This document shows positions 8,838 to 20,823 of a DNA stretch of 54,180 nucleotides, in pieces; the first letter of the stretch is position 1; every line of letters starts with the position of its first letter. The stretch comes from Solobacterium sp. (GTDB lineage: Bacteria > Bacillota_I > Bacilli_A > Erysipelotrichales > Erysipelotrichaceae). Both the position numbers and the translations under genes were made by a program. The stretch spans positions 1 to 54,180 of the forward strand of contig JAFUGM010000009.1 of NCBI GenBank assembly GCA_017469355.1. The letters are read 5' to 3'. Below the pieces are notes generated by a model. The model saw only the letters and a program-made list of their open reading frames with translations. It made no database searches and had not been told where the DNA came from.

Positions 8838-8917
8838 AATGTGAAATCCGTTACTGTAATATGGCTGAATTATAGCAAATAAACGTGAGTTTAATAAATT
8901 AACGTGAAATAGGTAAC
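8838..8917. promoter_or_regulatory. Spaced direct repeats between araC-type gene and PTS gene
   Basis: Two 17-bp direct repeats, AATGTGAAATCCGTTAC at 8838-8854 and AACGTGAAATAGGTAAC at 8901-8917, match at 13 of 17 positions and are exactly 63 bp apart, close to six helical turns. Related half-sites lie at 8882 (AACGTGAG) and about 8948 (ATCGTGAGAT). This pattern fits AraC-type binding to direct repeats on one face of the helix, one copy sitting at the regulator's own start. Confidence 0.5.
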
Positions 8918-9002
8918 GAATTTTAGAGAGAGTGAATGAATCCGGTAATCGTGAGATTTTAATGTAAAACTTATCTTGATATCGTAAACAAGGAGATGCG
9001 AT

Positions 9003-11818
<2,816 letters not shown>

Positions 11819-11825
11819 ATACAAG

Positions 11826-11856
11826 CGGGCAGATGACACTTATCTGTCCGTTTTTT
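11826..11856 (+). terminator. Rho-independent terminator of the beta-glucoside operon
   Basis: CGGGCAGAT (11826-11834) pairs with ATCTGTCCG (11842-11850), with one G-U pair and a 7-nt loop, followed by six T's. Confidence 0.85.
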
Positions 11857-11933
11857 GACTGTAACCATTGGTGTGCGTTGGTGCGTAAATTGGTGCGTTT
11901 AAAAGCTGACCGATTTCGTGACAGGCAGCCAAA

Positions 11934-11982
11934 CAAAAACGAGTGGGCAGGAGGAAGAGAACATCTGCCACACTCGTTTTTT
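11934..11982. terminator. Bidirectional terminator after the SDR gene
   Basis: ACGAGTG (11939-11945) pairs with CACTCGT (11971-11977), with further GGCAG/CTGCC pairs inside. T-runs flank the stem on both strands. It mainly ends the leftward SDR gene. Confidence 0.8.
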
Positions 11983-12001
11983 ATGAGATACAGTTGGAGA
12001 A

Positions 12002-12766
12002 TTAAGCAGCTCCCCAACCACCATCAACTGCCAATTCTGCACCATTGATGTAATCTGCTTCATCACTGGCCAGGAACAGTACCGCATTTGCGATTTCCTT
12101 AGGATCTCCGACCTTTGCGGGCATGGTAGCCATGGAAAGCTTCAGCTTTTCATAACCTTCCATATTTGGCATACCCATAGAGTTGGAAATCTCCGTCGCA
12201 AATCCACCAGCAATAATTGTATTGGAACGAATACCTTCATTCTTATACATATATGCGGTGTTTCTGCTCAGTGTTACAACCGCAGACTTGGATGCGCTGT
12301 ATACGACACCTGCACAGGATTTATACGCTCCTTCAGAAGCGATATGAACAATCGAACCCTTGGAACCCTGCGCCTTGAAGGTGTTAACTGCTTTCCGAGT
12401 TGCGTAGAATGGTCCATATACATTGACATTAAATACACTCTGCAGTTTCTCATCGCTGAACTCACCGATCGGCTCCATACCATCCATGATTCCCGCATTA
12501 TTGACAAGAATGTCGAGAGCTCCGAACTTCTCTACCGCAAAATCAATCATCGCTTCGTTGACTTCCTTGGAAGAAATATCTCCAGGATAGGGAAGAACCG
12601 TTCCTTCTTCCTCTTTCAGGGATTCTGCCAGTTCTTCCAGACGTTCTTTTCTTCTGGCTACTGCGACGACATTTGCGCCTTCCTTTGCGAACAGGGTAAC
12701 AATCTCCTTGCCCATTCCACTGCTGGCACCGGTAACAACGGCGGTCTTTCCACTTAATCTGCCCAT
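12002..12766 (-). CDS. Short-chain dehydrogenase/reductase
   Basis: 254 aa from the ATG at 12766, which has a strong AAAGGAGGT site 5 bp away. Classical SDR: NAD(P)-binding TGASSGMG (about 12-19), NNAG, and the catalytic YSASK with the preceding Ser in HIASEGAYKS. Closest in style to glucose-1-dehydrogenase-like and 3-oxoacyl reductase-like enzymes; the substrate cannot be assigned. Single-gene unit divergent from the GNAT gene. Confidence 0.88.
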   Translation of the reverse strand: MGRLSGKTAVVTGASSGMGKEIVTLFAKEGANVVAVARRKERLEELAESLKEEEGTVLPYPGDISSKEVNEAMIDFAVEKFGALDILVNNAGIMDGMEPIGEFSDEKLQSVFNVNVYGPFYATRKAVNTFKAQGSKGSIVHIASEGAYKSCAGVVYSASKSAVVTLSRNTAYMYKNEGIRSNTIIAGGFATEISNSMGMPNMEGYEKLKLSMATMPAKVGDPKEIANAVLFLASDEADYINGAELAVDGGWGAA

Positions 12767-12892
12767 ATCGGACCTCCTTTTCTGAGTTGTGAAAAATAAG
12801 TATATTCTCACAATAACACATAGTTTAGAGATTCACTACCGCATTCAAACAATTTTCGAGTTTTGTAAAAACAGGGTAAGATACCCTTGTAT

Positions 12893-13414
12893 ATGTTATT
12901 GACAACGCACATTACTCCGGATTTTTCCGGAGTGGAAGAAGTAAAACAACTTTATGAAGGTTCCTTCCCGGAAACGGAACGGATTCCATGGAAGCGGTTA
13001 TGGAATCTGATGCCGGAAGGGACAATGGATGGATACTATTTAAATGGAAAGCTCACAGGCATGTCCTATGTTTACCGGTTTCAGGATATCGCTTATCTTG
13101 CATATCTTGCGGTAGTGAAGGAAGCACAGGGAAATGGCTATGGCACAGAAATCCTGCATCTTGTGAAAGAAACCTGTACAGACCGCAGGATTGTAGTGGA
13201 TATCGAGGAAGTGGCGGCTCCAGAACTGGAACAGAAACAGCGCCGGAAAGACTTCTATCTGAATAATGGATACGAAAGCTGTCAGGTGTTCTATCGCTTC
13301 TTTTCCGTTGATTATGAATTGCTTTCAATCAATGGTATCGTGACTGCTTCGGATTGGCATGCTTTAGTTCGAACCATGTGGGGACCCTGGGGAAGACTTG
13401 CGAAGTTCCGTTAA
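12893..13414 (+). CDS. GNAT-family N-acetyltransferase
   Basis: 173 aa from ATG 12893 (a TTG two codons earlier is possible). The acetyl-CoA binding segment is YLAYLAVVKEAQGNGYGTEILHLV, the GNAT motif A with Q-G-x-G-Y-G. The C-terminal region gives DFYLNNGYESC. The acceptor is unknown. The ribosome site is weak. Confidence 0.8.
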   Translation: MLLTTHITPDFSGVEEVKQLYEGSFPETERIPWKRLWNLMPEGTMDGYYLNGKLTGMSYVYRFQDIAYLAYLAVVKEAQGNGYGTEILHLVKETCTDRRIVVDIEEVAAPELEQKQRRKDFYLNNGYESCQVFYRFFSVDYELLSINGIVTASDWHALVRTMWGPWGRLAKFR

Positions 13415-13451
13415 CCATGGATGAACAGCGTGGTTTTAAGGGCTCAATTTA

Positions 13452-13475
13452 AAAGGAAGGGCGTGCCCTTCCTTT
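13452..13475. terminator. Bidirectional terminator between convergent genes
   Basis: AAAGGAAGGGC pairs perfectly with GCCCTTCCTTT around a 2-base centre (GT), flanked by A and T tracts. It separates the GNAT gene from the convergent hydrolase-like gene. Confidence 0.7.
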
Positions 13476-14106
13476 ACTGAGGGTCTTCCATCTGATCGCC
13501 AACCGACCAGTAATCACACATGGATCCGCCAGAGGCAATGGTTTCATTGCGGATCAGCCTGCCATGTTGGTAAGCAAACATAACCTTATCAGTTTCGCAC
13601 AACGGGGTCATGATTTCCCCAAGACCTTTTCCCTTGAGATAACTGCAGATCGGGCAGACTGAGAAATAATAGTAGCTGCCGTCCCGATGCAGGGATTCAT
13701 CGAAATGGACTTTCCAGGTGGTTGGATAGTTTTCTCCATTTCCTTTGTTATACCAGGCCTCATACTTCTTCATATCCCGGTACCATTTCTCCGGGGTTTT
13801 GTTCAGGTCCGTCATTGCGAAAAACGGTTTGACGGTGGTCAGAACATCGGTCATGACAACCGCCATATCGTCCGGAGTCAGTTTTCTGTCTGTGCCAAGC
13901 CAGGCACCGACAAACACATAGGCGAAATAGGCATTGCTTGCCATGGGGTTTCCTGACCCAAGATCGGGAGCTTCCTTTACCAGCTTCCGGTATTCCTTCT
14001 TTCCGTTTCGTATGGCAGAATCTGCCAGCTGCTGACCGTAACGTTTTCTGATACTGCGGCGGATCATCGGCGCAAACAGCATCCAGTAAAATCCATTCTG
14101 TTTCAT
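13474..14106 (-). CDS. L-2-amino-thiazoline-4-carboxylic acid hydrolase-family protein
   Basis: 210 aa from the ATG at 14106, with AGGAAG about 8 bp upstream; the frame extends to 14139 without a better site. The C-terminal pattern C-P-I-C-x-Y-x-K-x-x-G-L-x-E-I-x-x-P-L-C-x-x-D is diagnostic of the PF14196-type ATC hydrolase family, whose named member converts L-2-amino-thiazoline-4-carboxylate toward cysteine. Most Bacillota homologues have no proven role. The Cys cluster may be catalytic or metal binding. Confidence 0.7.
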   Translation of the reverse strand: MKQNGFYWMLFAPMIRRSIRKRYGQQLADSAIRNGKKEYRKLVKEAPDLGSGNPMASNAYFAYVFVGAWLGTDRKLTPDDMAVVMTDVLTTVKPFFAMTDLNKTPEKWYRDMKKYEAWYNKGNGENYPTTWKVHFDESLHRDGSYYYFSVCPICSYLKGKGLGEIMTPLCETDKVMFAYQHGRLIRNETIASGGSMCDYWSVGDQMEDPQ

Positions 14107-14171
14107 CTCGTAACTTCCTGTTGTATGTGCTTCCATCATACATGGATGGAGTTAGTGTTTTCAAACTGTAA

Positions 14172-14996
14172 TTAACGCCTTGACGCAATCATCAATCCTG
14201 GAAGAGCCTCTTCGAAATTGACCCCGTAAGTGTTGTGATTTTCTTCTGTCAAAGTTAGATGAATGGCATTTCGAATAAACTCACAGGCGATCTCTAACGC
14301 ATCTTCCTGCGACTTTCCATTTAACAGTAAGCCAAGGTAGGCAGATGCCCACAGGTCTCCAGTCCCATGGAAACTCTCCGGTTCACGAATGGTTTCATAA
14401 ATGGAAAAGGTGTCAGACGAAGCTTCATAAGCGGCGGCTCCCAGCTTATCCTCGGATAACGATACTCCGGTCAGGATCGCTGTCTTTGTCCCAAGATCAC
14501 AAAGTGACTTCAGGAGATGACGGAGTTCCGGCTCGGTATAGGATTCCTGATAGGGAAGGTCCAGCAGGAGACTGGCTTCGGTAAGATTTGGAACTATGAT
14601 GTCGGCAGAAGCGCACAGCGTTCGCATTTCCTTTACAAAGTCTTCCGTAAATCCGGCATACAGCTTCCCATTATCTGCCATGCATGGATCCACCAGACGA
14701 AGGCCGTCAAACTCAGAAAATAAACGCTTTGCGATATCAATCTGGGCAATCGAGCCAAGATAGCCGGTATACAGCGCGTCGAAATGGAATCGTTCCTGTT
14801 TCCAGTGATCCATGATGTGAAGAAGATCCTCTGTCAGATCACGAAAGGTGAAGCCGGAAAACATGGTATGTGTGGACAGAACAGCGGTTGGCAGCACTGC
14901 GGTTTCGATTCCCATGGAAGATAGCACGGGAAGTGCAACGGTCAGAGAACACTTTCCTACACAACTGATATCCTGCATTGTCACAATCTTTTTCAT
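14172..14996 (-). CDS. Pyridoxamine/pyridoxal kinase (PdxY/PdxK-like)
   Basis: 274 aa from the ATG at 14996, preceded by AAAGGAG with 8 bp spacing. N-terminal VTMQDISCVGKCSLTVALPVLSSMG and the following PTAVLSTHT segment are typical of the PdxY-type ribokinase-fold pyridoxal kinases; IIVPNLTEASLLL and the C-terminal FHGTGDLWASAYLG with its catalytic GTGD Asp complete the fold. It phosphorylates vitamin B6 vitamers in the salvage path to PLP. Transcribed leftwards toward the ATC-hydrolase-like gene, with 66 bp between. Confidence 0.85.
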   Translation of the reverse strand: MKKIVTMQDISCVGKCSLTVALPVLSSMGIETAVLPTAVLSTHTMFSGFTFRDLTEDLLHIMDHWKQERFHFDALYTGYLGSIAQIDIAKRLFSEFDGLRLVDPCMADNGKLYAGFTEDFVKEMRTLCASADIIVPNLTEASLLLDLPYQESYTEPELRHLLKSLCDLGTKTAILTGVSLSEDKLGAAAYEASSDTFSIYETIREPESFHGTGDLWASAYLGLLLNGKSQEDALEIACEFIRNAIHLTLTEENHNTYGVNFEEALPGLMIASRR

Positions 14997-15305
14997 AACT
15001 GACGCTCCTTTGGCCCCATACATTATAATCGCTGTTTACTGTGGCTGATCCGTCGATAGCTGAGTATAGGAAAAAGCAATTACCTGTACCTTTTGAATAA
15101 AACTAATATAATAACGAAGAAGGCAAAAAACATGATCGTTACGCATGGAACTGTAAAAACCGGAATGTGCTGTTGTATGAAGTTGCTTTCGATATGCATT
15201 CGCGGTTGAACCAGACGTAACACCAAAGACGGATATCACGGATGCATGTACAAACAGCGTCCGTTTTATTTTGAGGGAAAGAAATACCAGTAGGGAGGAC
15301 ATCTT
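14997..15305. other. Divergent promoter region upstream of the peptide transporter
   Basis: About 300 bp without a convincing gene. A perfect TATAAT lies at 15107-15112 on the plus strand with a poor -35. The remaining leader of about 190 nt has only a weak ACGGA/TCCGT hairpin near 15230-15275 before a T-rich stretch. An 88-codon minus-strand open frame here has no ribosome site and no family features. No riboswitch recognised. Confidence 0.4.
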
Positions 15306-16976
15306 ATGAAACGAGTATTCACTCTGATCACAACTGCCGCACTGACATTATCACTTGTCGGATGCGCCTCGGACTCGGGCAGCACACCTGCCGCCTCGGA
15401 AAATACCACACCTGCACAGGCTGAACCAACTCAGTCTGCAGAACCCACTGCAGCGGCTGCGAAAAACATTGTGAATGTCGGGGTTACCGATACACTCGGC
15501 AATGCGCTGAATCCGCTGAACATGGACTGGACATTCATCAATTACTATGCGACATCTCTGGAGTTCCTGCCGCTGGTACAGCTGGATAAGGATTATGAAG
15601 TGAATTACTCCATTGCCGAGTCCATCACCACCGATGATAACCAGACCTTCTATGTAAAACTGCGTGAGGATGCGGTATGGTCGGATGGTGTACCGATCAC
15701 TTCCTCGGATGTCAACTTCACATTCATCAAGATGGCTGCTCCTGCGATTGCCAATCCTAACTTTGACTTCAGTGTCTTTGCGGGATATGGCGATGATGGT
15801 CTCACACCAGAGGGTGCGACAGAAGTAGAAGGCATTGAGATTCTGGATGATAAAGCACTGAACTTTGTCGTTAAGGATCACATCAGCTACAACACCTTCA
15901 TCAACAACATCCTGAACTGGATTCTCATCATTCCGGAACATCGTCTTGGATCGCTCAGTGATGAAGAACTTCTGACTACCGATTTCTTCTCACATCCGGA
16001 TGTCGTTTCCGGCCCGTATGCGGCAACTGACTTCGATGCGAACCACTACATTTCCTATACAAGAAATGAAAACTACTTCGGCGGAACACCGAATATTGAG
16101 AAACTGAACTTCCGTATCGTCGATGGAACGGAAATTCTGACTGGTCTGCAGTCTGGTGAAATTGACATCACACTTCCTACCAGTGCCAACATTCCGGCGG
16201 AAGACCGTGCCGCTGTTGAAGCACTTGCAGGATTTACCGCAACCTATACCGATCCGATTACTGATCAGATGACATTCATCAATACCTCGAAGATTACGGA
16301 TGCGCGTGTACGCCGTGCAATCGTTGAGGGAATTGACAGAGAACAGCTCGTTGCGGGTCTCCTCAATGGCAAGGGTGAAGTCACTGATGGTTTTATCCCA
16401 AGCGGATCTCCGTTCTATGATTCCTCCAAGGAAAAGATTCCTTACGATCCAGAAGATGCCAAGGCGCTTCTGGAAGAAGCAGGATGGGACAGCTCCACGG
16501 TTGTGACATACTATGTCAGCTCCAGTGACGGCGATGTCGTTAAGGCGGCACAGATCATCAAGGAAGAGCTTGCGGTGATCGGCGTCAACATCGATATTCA
16601 TACCGTAGACTTTGCGACATTGATGGAAGTCGGCGGATCGGATGAAGTGGATATCTTCTCCGTTCAGTACACGGTAACCCCGAATGATTACTACTCAGAT
16701 GAAGCAGGTCTCATTGATATCCCTGAAGCCAGCTGGACTGGTGGATATACCAGAGATGAAATTCATGATCTGTTAATTCAGTCGCAGAATACTCCGGATC
16801 AGGAAGAAGTTGGAAAGATCTATGATCAGATTGATGACTATGTGATCGAAGATGTTCCGATGTTCTCACTGTACTTCCTTGGAAACCTCGGTGTTACCTC
16901 GAACCGTCTCAAGGGTGCAGAACCTTCCATCTACGGTGTTCTCAACAACGTTCAGAACTGGGAACTTACAGATTAA
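15306..16976 (+). CDS. Peptide ABC transporter substrate-binding lipoprotein (family 5, OppA/DppA)
   Basis: 556 aa with lipobox LVGC at residue 19-20, then a low-complexity Ala/Pro/Glu/Thr linker to about residue 55. The mature protein has SBP_bac_5 features: YEVNYSIAESITTDDNQTFYVKLREDAVWSDGVPITSSDVNFTF near residues 95-145, then the usual DPEDAKALLEEAGW. Binds peptides (or another family-5 ligand) outside the cell. A GGGAGG site precedes the ATG. First gene of a five-gene operon. Confidence 0.92.
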   Translation: MKRVFTLITTAALTLSLVGCASDSGSTPAASENTTPAQAEPTQSAEPTAAAAKNIVNVGVTDTLGNALNPLNMDWTFINYYATSLEFLPLVQLDKDYEVNYSIAESITTDDNQTFYVKLREDAVWSDGVPITSSDVNFTFIKMAAPAIANPNFDFSVFAGYGDDGLTPEGATEVEGIEILDDKALNFVVKDHISYNTFINNILNWILIIPEHRLGSLSDEELLTTDFFSHPDVVSGPYAATDFDANHYISYTRNENYFGGTPNIEKLNFRIVDGTEILTGLQSGEIDITLPTSANIPAEDRAAVEALAGFTATYTDPITDQMTFINTSKITDARVRRAIVEGIDREQLVAGLLNGKGEVTDGFIPSGSPFYDSSKEKIPYDPEDAKALLEEAGWDSSTVVTYYVSSSDGDVVKAAQIIKEELAVIGVNIDIHTVDFATLMEVGGSDEVDIFSVQYTVTPNDYYSDEAGLIDIPEASWTGGYTRDEIHDLLIQSQNTPDQEEVGKIYDQIDDYVIEDVPMFSLYFLGNLGVTSNRLKGAEPSIYGVLNNVQNWELTD

Positions 16977-16983
16977 CAACTCC

Positions 16984-17012
16984 ATAAGTGCCATGGATCT
17001 CATGGCACTTAT
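16984..17012 (+). terminator. Stem-loop between binding protein and transporter genes
   Basis: ATAAGTGCCATG pairs perfectly with CATGGCACTTAT (12 bp, loop of 5), with no T-run. A strong intercistronic hairpin likely to protect the binding-protein message or partly stop transcription. Confidence 0.7.
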
Positions 17013-17032
17013 TCGGTATATTGGTATAACTT

Positions 17033-18013
17033 ATGGAAAAACTGCTGGAAGTAAAAGATCTGCGAATCCGGTTCCGCAGTGACTTCGGCGTCAAGGAAGT
17101 CACGGATGGAATCAGTTTTTCCCTTGCGGAAAATGAGGCGCTGGGCCTTGTCGGTGAGTCAGGATGCGGAAAGAGCGTCACCGCCATGTCATTAATGGGC
17201 TTACTTTCAAAAAATGGCTCAGTAGGGGAAAACAGCAGTGCAATATTTGATGGGAAGGATCTGTTTCAACTGAGTGAAGCAGAACTGGATGAACTTCGGG
17301 GAAGCTCCATCTGTATGATTTATCAGGATTCCCTGTCTTCACTTAATCCCGTGCTGACCATCGGATCCCAGATGATCGAGGCAATCTGTCGACATCGGGA
17401 GCCAGATAAGGAACAGGCAAAGGAACTCGCGATTACCTATATGAAACAGGCTGGCCTGTCTGATCCGGAGAAACTGTTGAAAAAATATCCTCATCAGTTA
17501 TCCGGCGGAATGCGGCAGAGAGTCATGATCGCGATGGCATTATCCTGTTCACCGAAACTGCTGTTAGCGGATGAGCCGACAACCGCACTTGATGTGACGA
17601 TTCAGGCACAGATCATGGATACAATTCGCGAGATCCGAAGGAACCGGGAAATGGCGATGATACTCATCACCCATGATATTGGCTTGATTGCGGAGATGGT
17701 GGACCGTGTCATTGTGATGTATGCGGGACAGATTGTGGAAGAGACGGATGTGTATGAACTGTTCGCCAATCCCCTTCATCCTTATACAAAAGCACTGCTT
17801 GCGGCGACACCGGGTATCTATGATGATCCCGAACATCGTCTGGCTTCGATTCCCGGCGCGGTGCCGGAAAACTATACGGATATTCATACCTGTCGTTTCT
17901 ATGAACGATGCTCTTTCGCGTGTGAGGCATGCAAGGTACATCAGGAATTGCGGGAAGTACGCCCTTCACACGTTGTACGTTGTATGCGGAGCCAGGAGGT
18001 AGCACATGGCTGA
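17033..18013 (+). CDS. oppD: Peptide ABC transporter ATP-binding protein (OppD/DppD)
   Basis: 326 aa. Walker A GESGCGKS (about 39-46), signature LSGGMRQR, Walker B LLLADEPTTALD, H-loop THD. The C-terminal oligopeptide-transporter extension carries spaced Cys (CRFYERCSFACEAC), which in this family can bind an Fe-S cluster. Overlaps the next ATPase by 8 bp. Confidence 0.93.
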   Translation: MEKLLEVKDLRIRFRSDFGVKEVTDGISFSLAENEALGLVGESGCGKSVTAMSLMGLLSKNGSVGENSSAIFDGKDLFQLSEAELDELRGSSICMIYQDSLSSLNPVLTIGSQMIEAICRHREPDKEQAKELAITYMKQAGLSDPEKLLKKYPHQLSGGMRQRVMIAMALSCSPKLLLADEPTTALDVTIQAQIMDTIREIRRNREMAMILITHDIGLIAEMVDRVIVMYAGQIVEETDVYELFANPLHPYTKALLAATPGIYDDPEHRLASIPGAVPENYTDIHTCRFYERCSFACEACKVHQELREVRPSHVVRCMRSQEVAHG

Positions 18014-18995
18014 ACAGGAAATTCTGTCGGTACAGGAACTGGTAAAAACCTATCCCGGGGCTGCCTCAGGGCTGTTTCAAAAGGAAGACAACCGGATTCA
18101 TGCGGTTCGCTCGGTCAGCTTTACGCTGAAAAAGGGAGAGACGCTTGGATTAGTTGGCGAGTCGGGATGTGGGAAATCTACCCTCGGCAAACAGATTGCG
18201 ATGATCGAGATTCCTGACAGCGGCTCGATCCGCTATGAAGGTCATGAGCTGGTTGGAATCAAACCGGAACAGAAACAGAAGATTCGTACGGATATTCAGA
18301 TGATCTTTCAGGATGCCTACGCCTCTTTGAATCCAAGAAAACGAATCTACGACATTCTCAGTGAACCGTTGTTGTATCACCATATCTGTTCGAAAGAAGA
18401 AGTTTCTGGAAGGATTGTGGAGCTGTTAGGAGAAGTCGGCCTTCCCGAACACGCAGCGCAGCGTTACCCGCATGAGTTTTCAGGTGGTCAGCGCCAGCGT
18501 ATCTGTATCGCAAAGGCACTTTCTCTGAATCCCAAACTCATCGTCTGTGATGAGCCGGTATCTGCACTGGATGTGTCAATTCAGGCACAGATTCTGAATC
18601 TGTTGAAGGACCTTCAGAAAAAATATGAGGTTTCCTATCTCTTTATTGCCCATGGGCTTGGGGCAGTTCGCTATATCAGTGACCGAATCGCTGTGATGTA
18701 TCTTGGGAAGATCGTGGAGACAGCAGACAGCCAGGAACTGTTTGAACATCCTCGTCACCCCTATACCAAGGCATTGATCAACGCTTCTCCAATCGCTGAT
18801 CCCACTCGCAGAGATGAAGAGAAGGCGCATCTGGAAGGGGAGATTCCTTCGGCAGTTCATATTGCGAAGGGGTGTTCGTTTGCGACGAGATGTCCTTTTG
18901 CAAGTGTCGCATGCAGGGACCAGGATCCATCCATGACTGAGGAAGGAAATGGACATTCCTATGCCTGTATTCATCCTCTTGGAGGTGAAGTATGA
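18006..18995 (+). CDS. oppF: Peptide ABC transporter ATP-binding protein (OppF/DppF)
   Basis: 329 aa. Walker A GESGCGKST (about 53-61), signature FSGGQRQR, Walker B LIVCDEPVSALD, and C-terminal CSFATRCPFASVAC. Second ATPase of the heteromeric pair. It overlaps the permease start by 4 bp (ATGA). Confidence 0.93.
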   Translation: MAEQEILSVQELVKTYPGAASGLFQKEDNRIHAVRSVSFTLKKGETLGLVGESGCGKSTLGKQIAMIEIPDSGSIRYEGHELVGIKPEQKQKIRTDIQMIFQDAYASLNPRKRIYDILSEPLLYHHICSKEEVSGRIVELLGEVGLPEHAAQRYPHEFSGGQRQRICIAKALSLNPKLIVCDEPVSALDVSIQAQILNLLKDLQKKYEVSYLFIAHGLGAVRYISDRIAVMYLGKIVETADSQELFEHPRHPYTKALINASPIADPTRRDEEKAHLEGEIPSAVHIAKGCSFATRCPFASVACRDQDPSMTEEGNGHSYACIHPLGGEV

Positions 18996-19939
18996 CACGT
19001 TATATTCTCAAACGGACAGGCATCGCTCTGGTCACACTGCTTGGCATCACCGTCATTGACTTCCTGTTAATGTCTCTGATCGGGAATCCGATTGAAATCA
19101 TGGCAGGGGGACCGAAGGTCAGTCTTACCGTACTGGCCCAGAAAGCAGAGAACCTCGGCCTGGATAAACCGATCTATATTCAGTATTTCAATTGGCTGAA
19201 GGCAACGCTTCATGGGGATTTTGGGAACTCCTATAAGACGTATGAGCCGGTCGCAAATATGATTCTTTCCCATCTGAAGCCAACTCTGATTCTCAATGGA
19301 ACAGCGTTGTTGTTATCGCTTCTGATTGCGGCGTTCGGTGGGATTTACAGTGCAGTTCACCAACATTACCGCCGGGATTACCTGATTGTCTCGGGTGCCT
19401 TTCTTGGTCAGAGTATTCCGGGCTTCTTCCTTGCGATGATTCTGATCTATTTCTTCTGTATCCGCCTTGGCTGGCTTCCCTCTTCCGGAATGCGGGAGTT
19501 GGGCTCACCAGGCAGCGGGCCGCAGCTGAGATACATGATTCTTCCAGTCATTGTATTAGCCGTCAGTATGGCCGGATCCAATCTTCGCTATATCCGCTCG
19601 GCAGTGCTGGAGATTCTGAACCAGGATTATATCCGTGCTGCCAAGGGAAAAGGACTTGGCAGATTCCTTGTGATTTATAAACATGCCTTACGGGCATCCT
19701 TGATTCCGATTGTGACAGTGATCGGTATGGAAATACCGGCACTATTTGGCGGTTCGATTATCATCGAACAGCTGTTCTCGTTCCCAGGACTGGGTTTAAT
19801 GACCATGAATGCGATTCTGGCCAGAGATTATCCGGTTGTGATGGCAATGTGTCTGTTGTCGGCGGTGATTGTGCTTGCGGCGAATCTGTTGACCGATATT
19901 GTTTATGCGCTCGTGGATCCACGAGTGCAGTACAGGTAG
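18992..19939 (+). CDS. oppB: Peptide ABC transporter permease (OppB/DppB)
   Basis: 315 aa with six membrane helices, N-terminal MTRYILKRTGIALVTLLGIT typical of DppB, and the EAA-loop near DYIRAAKGKGLGRFLVIYKHALR. It forms the channel with the next permease. GGAGGTG lies before the ATG. Confidence 0.93.
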   Translation: MTRYILKRTGIALVTLLGITVIDFLLMSLIGNPIEIMAGGPKVSLTVLAQKAENLGLDKPIYIQYFNWLKATLHGDFGNSYKTYEPVANMILSHLKPTLILNGTALLLSLLIAAFGGIYSAVHQHYRRDYLIVSGAFLGQSIPGFFLAMILIYFFCIRLGWLPSSGMRELGSPGSGPQLRYMILPVIVLAVSMAGSNLRYIRSAVLEILNQDYIRAAKGKGLGRFLVIYKHALRASLIPIVTVIGMEIPALFGGSIIIEQLFSFPGLGLMTMNAILARDYPVVMAMCLLSAVIVLAANLLTDIVYALVDPRVQYR

Positions 19940-19947
19940 GTGGTCGT

Positions 19948-20796
19948 ATGAATGAATCCTATGTACAATCGGTAATCCGAAGATTCAAATATCATAAGCT
20001 TGGCGTCATCAGTTTCTGGATTGTGCTGCTGATCGTAACCGCAGCGCTTCTTGCGCCAATCATTGCGCCATATGAGCCAACGGCGATTTCCTTCTCCTTT
20101 AATGCGGCTCCTAGTGCAGAACATCTGCTTGGGACGGACTCCATTGGAAGAGATGTGCTGAGCCGTCTGCTCTATGGGACGCGGGTATCTCTTCTGGTTG
20201 GCTTTCTTGCGACACTGTTATCTACGGGAATCGGTGTTCTGTTAGGGTTAACTGCAGGTTATTTTGGCGGCGTGATCGATATGATCATCATGCGTATTAC
20301 AGACATGATCATGTCATTTCCCTATATCATGTTAATACTCGTGGCGAGCGTGATCTTTAAACCGGGAATGTGGTCGATCATCTGGATTCTTGGGCTTGTG
20401 GACTGGCCAGGAGCTGCACGTCTGGTGCGGGGGAATGTGCTTTCTCTTAAAGAGAAGGAGTTCATCAAGAGTTCTGAGATCGCCGGGATGTCCAAAACCC
20501 ATATTCTGTTTTCTGAATTACTGCCAAATGTGGTGGCACCGGTGCTGATCTTTGCGTCCAGCGTCATGGCATTATCCATTCTTGATGAAGCGGCACTGAG
20601 TTTTATCGGTATGGGTGTTCAGCCTCCACAGGCATCCCTTGGGAATATGTTGAATGGGGCGCAATCCATCACCGTACTGCAGAAACAGCCATGGCTATGG
20701 CTTCCTCCGGGTCTTGTGATTGTGATTCTTGTGGTATGCGTTAACTTCATTGGCGATGCGCTGCGTGATGCGCTCGACCCGACAACGATTCGATGA
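19948..20796 (+). CDS. oppC: Peptide ABC transporter permease (OppC/DppC)
   Basis: 282 aa from the ATG at 19948 (AGGTGG site); the longer open frame from 19849 lies inside the oppB coding region. It has the N-terminal FKYHKLGVISFWIVLL helix, the LLGTDSIGRDVLSRLLYGTR motif and a C-terminal EAA loop. Last gene of the operon, followed directly by a terminator. Confidence 0.93.
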   Translation: MNESYVQSVIRRFKYHKLGVISFWIVLLIVTAALLAPIIAPYEPTAISFSFNAAPSAEHLLGTDSIGRDVLSRLLYGTRVSLLVGFLATLLSTGIGVLLGLTAGYFGGVIDMIIMRITDMIMSFPYIMLILVASVIFKPGMWSIIWILGLVDWPGAARLVRGNVLSLKEKEFIKSSEIAGMSKTHILFSELLPNVVAPVLIFASSVMALSILDEAALSFIGMGVQPPQASLGNMLNGAQSITVLQKQPWLWLPPGLVIVILVVCVNFIGDALRDALDPTTIR

Positions 20797-20797
20797 A

Positions 20798-20823
20798 AAA
20801 TGATCCCGCCGTGGGATCATTTT
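20798..20823. terminator. Bidirectional terminator after the peptide operon
   Basis: AAATGATCCC pairs with GGGATCATTT around a 6-nt loop. The stop codon of the convergent C39-like gene lies inside the stem. Confidence 0.75.

Noticed and set aside
15036-15302. 88-codon minus-strand frame in the peptide operon leader
   Set aside because: No ribosome site, no recognisable domain, and it covers the likely promoter.
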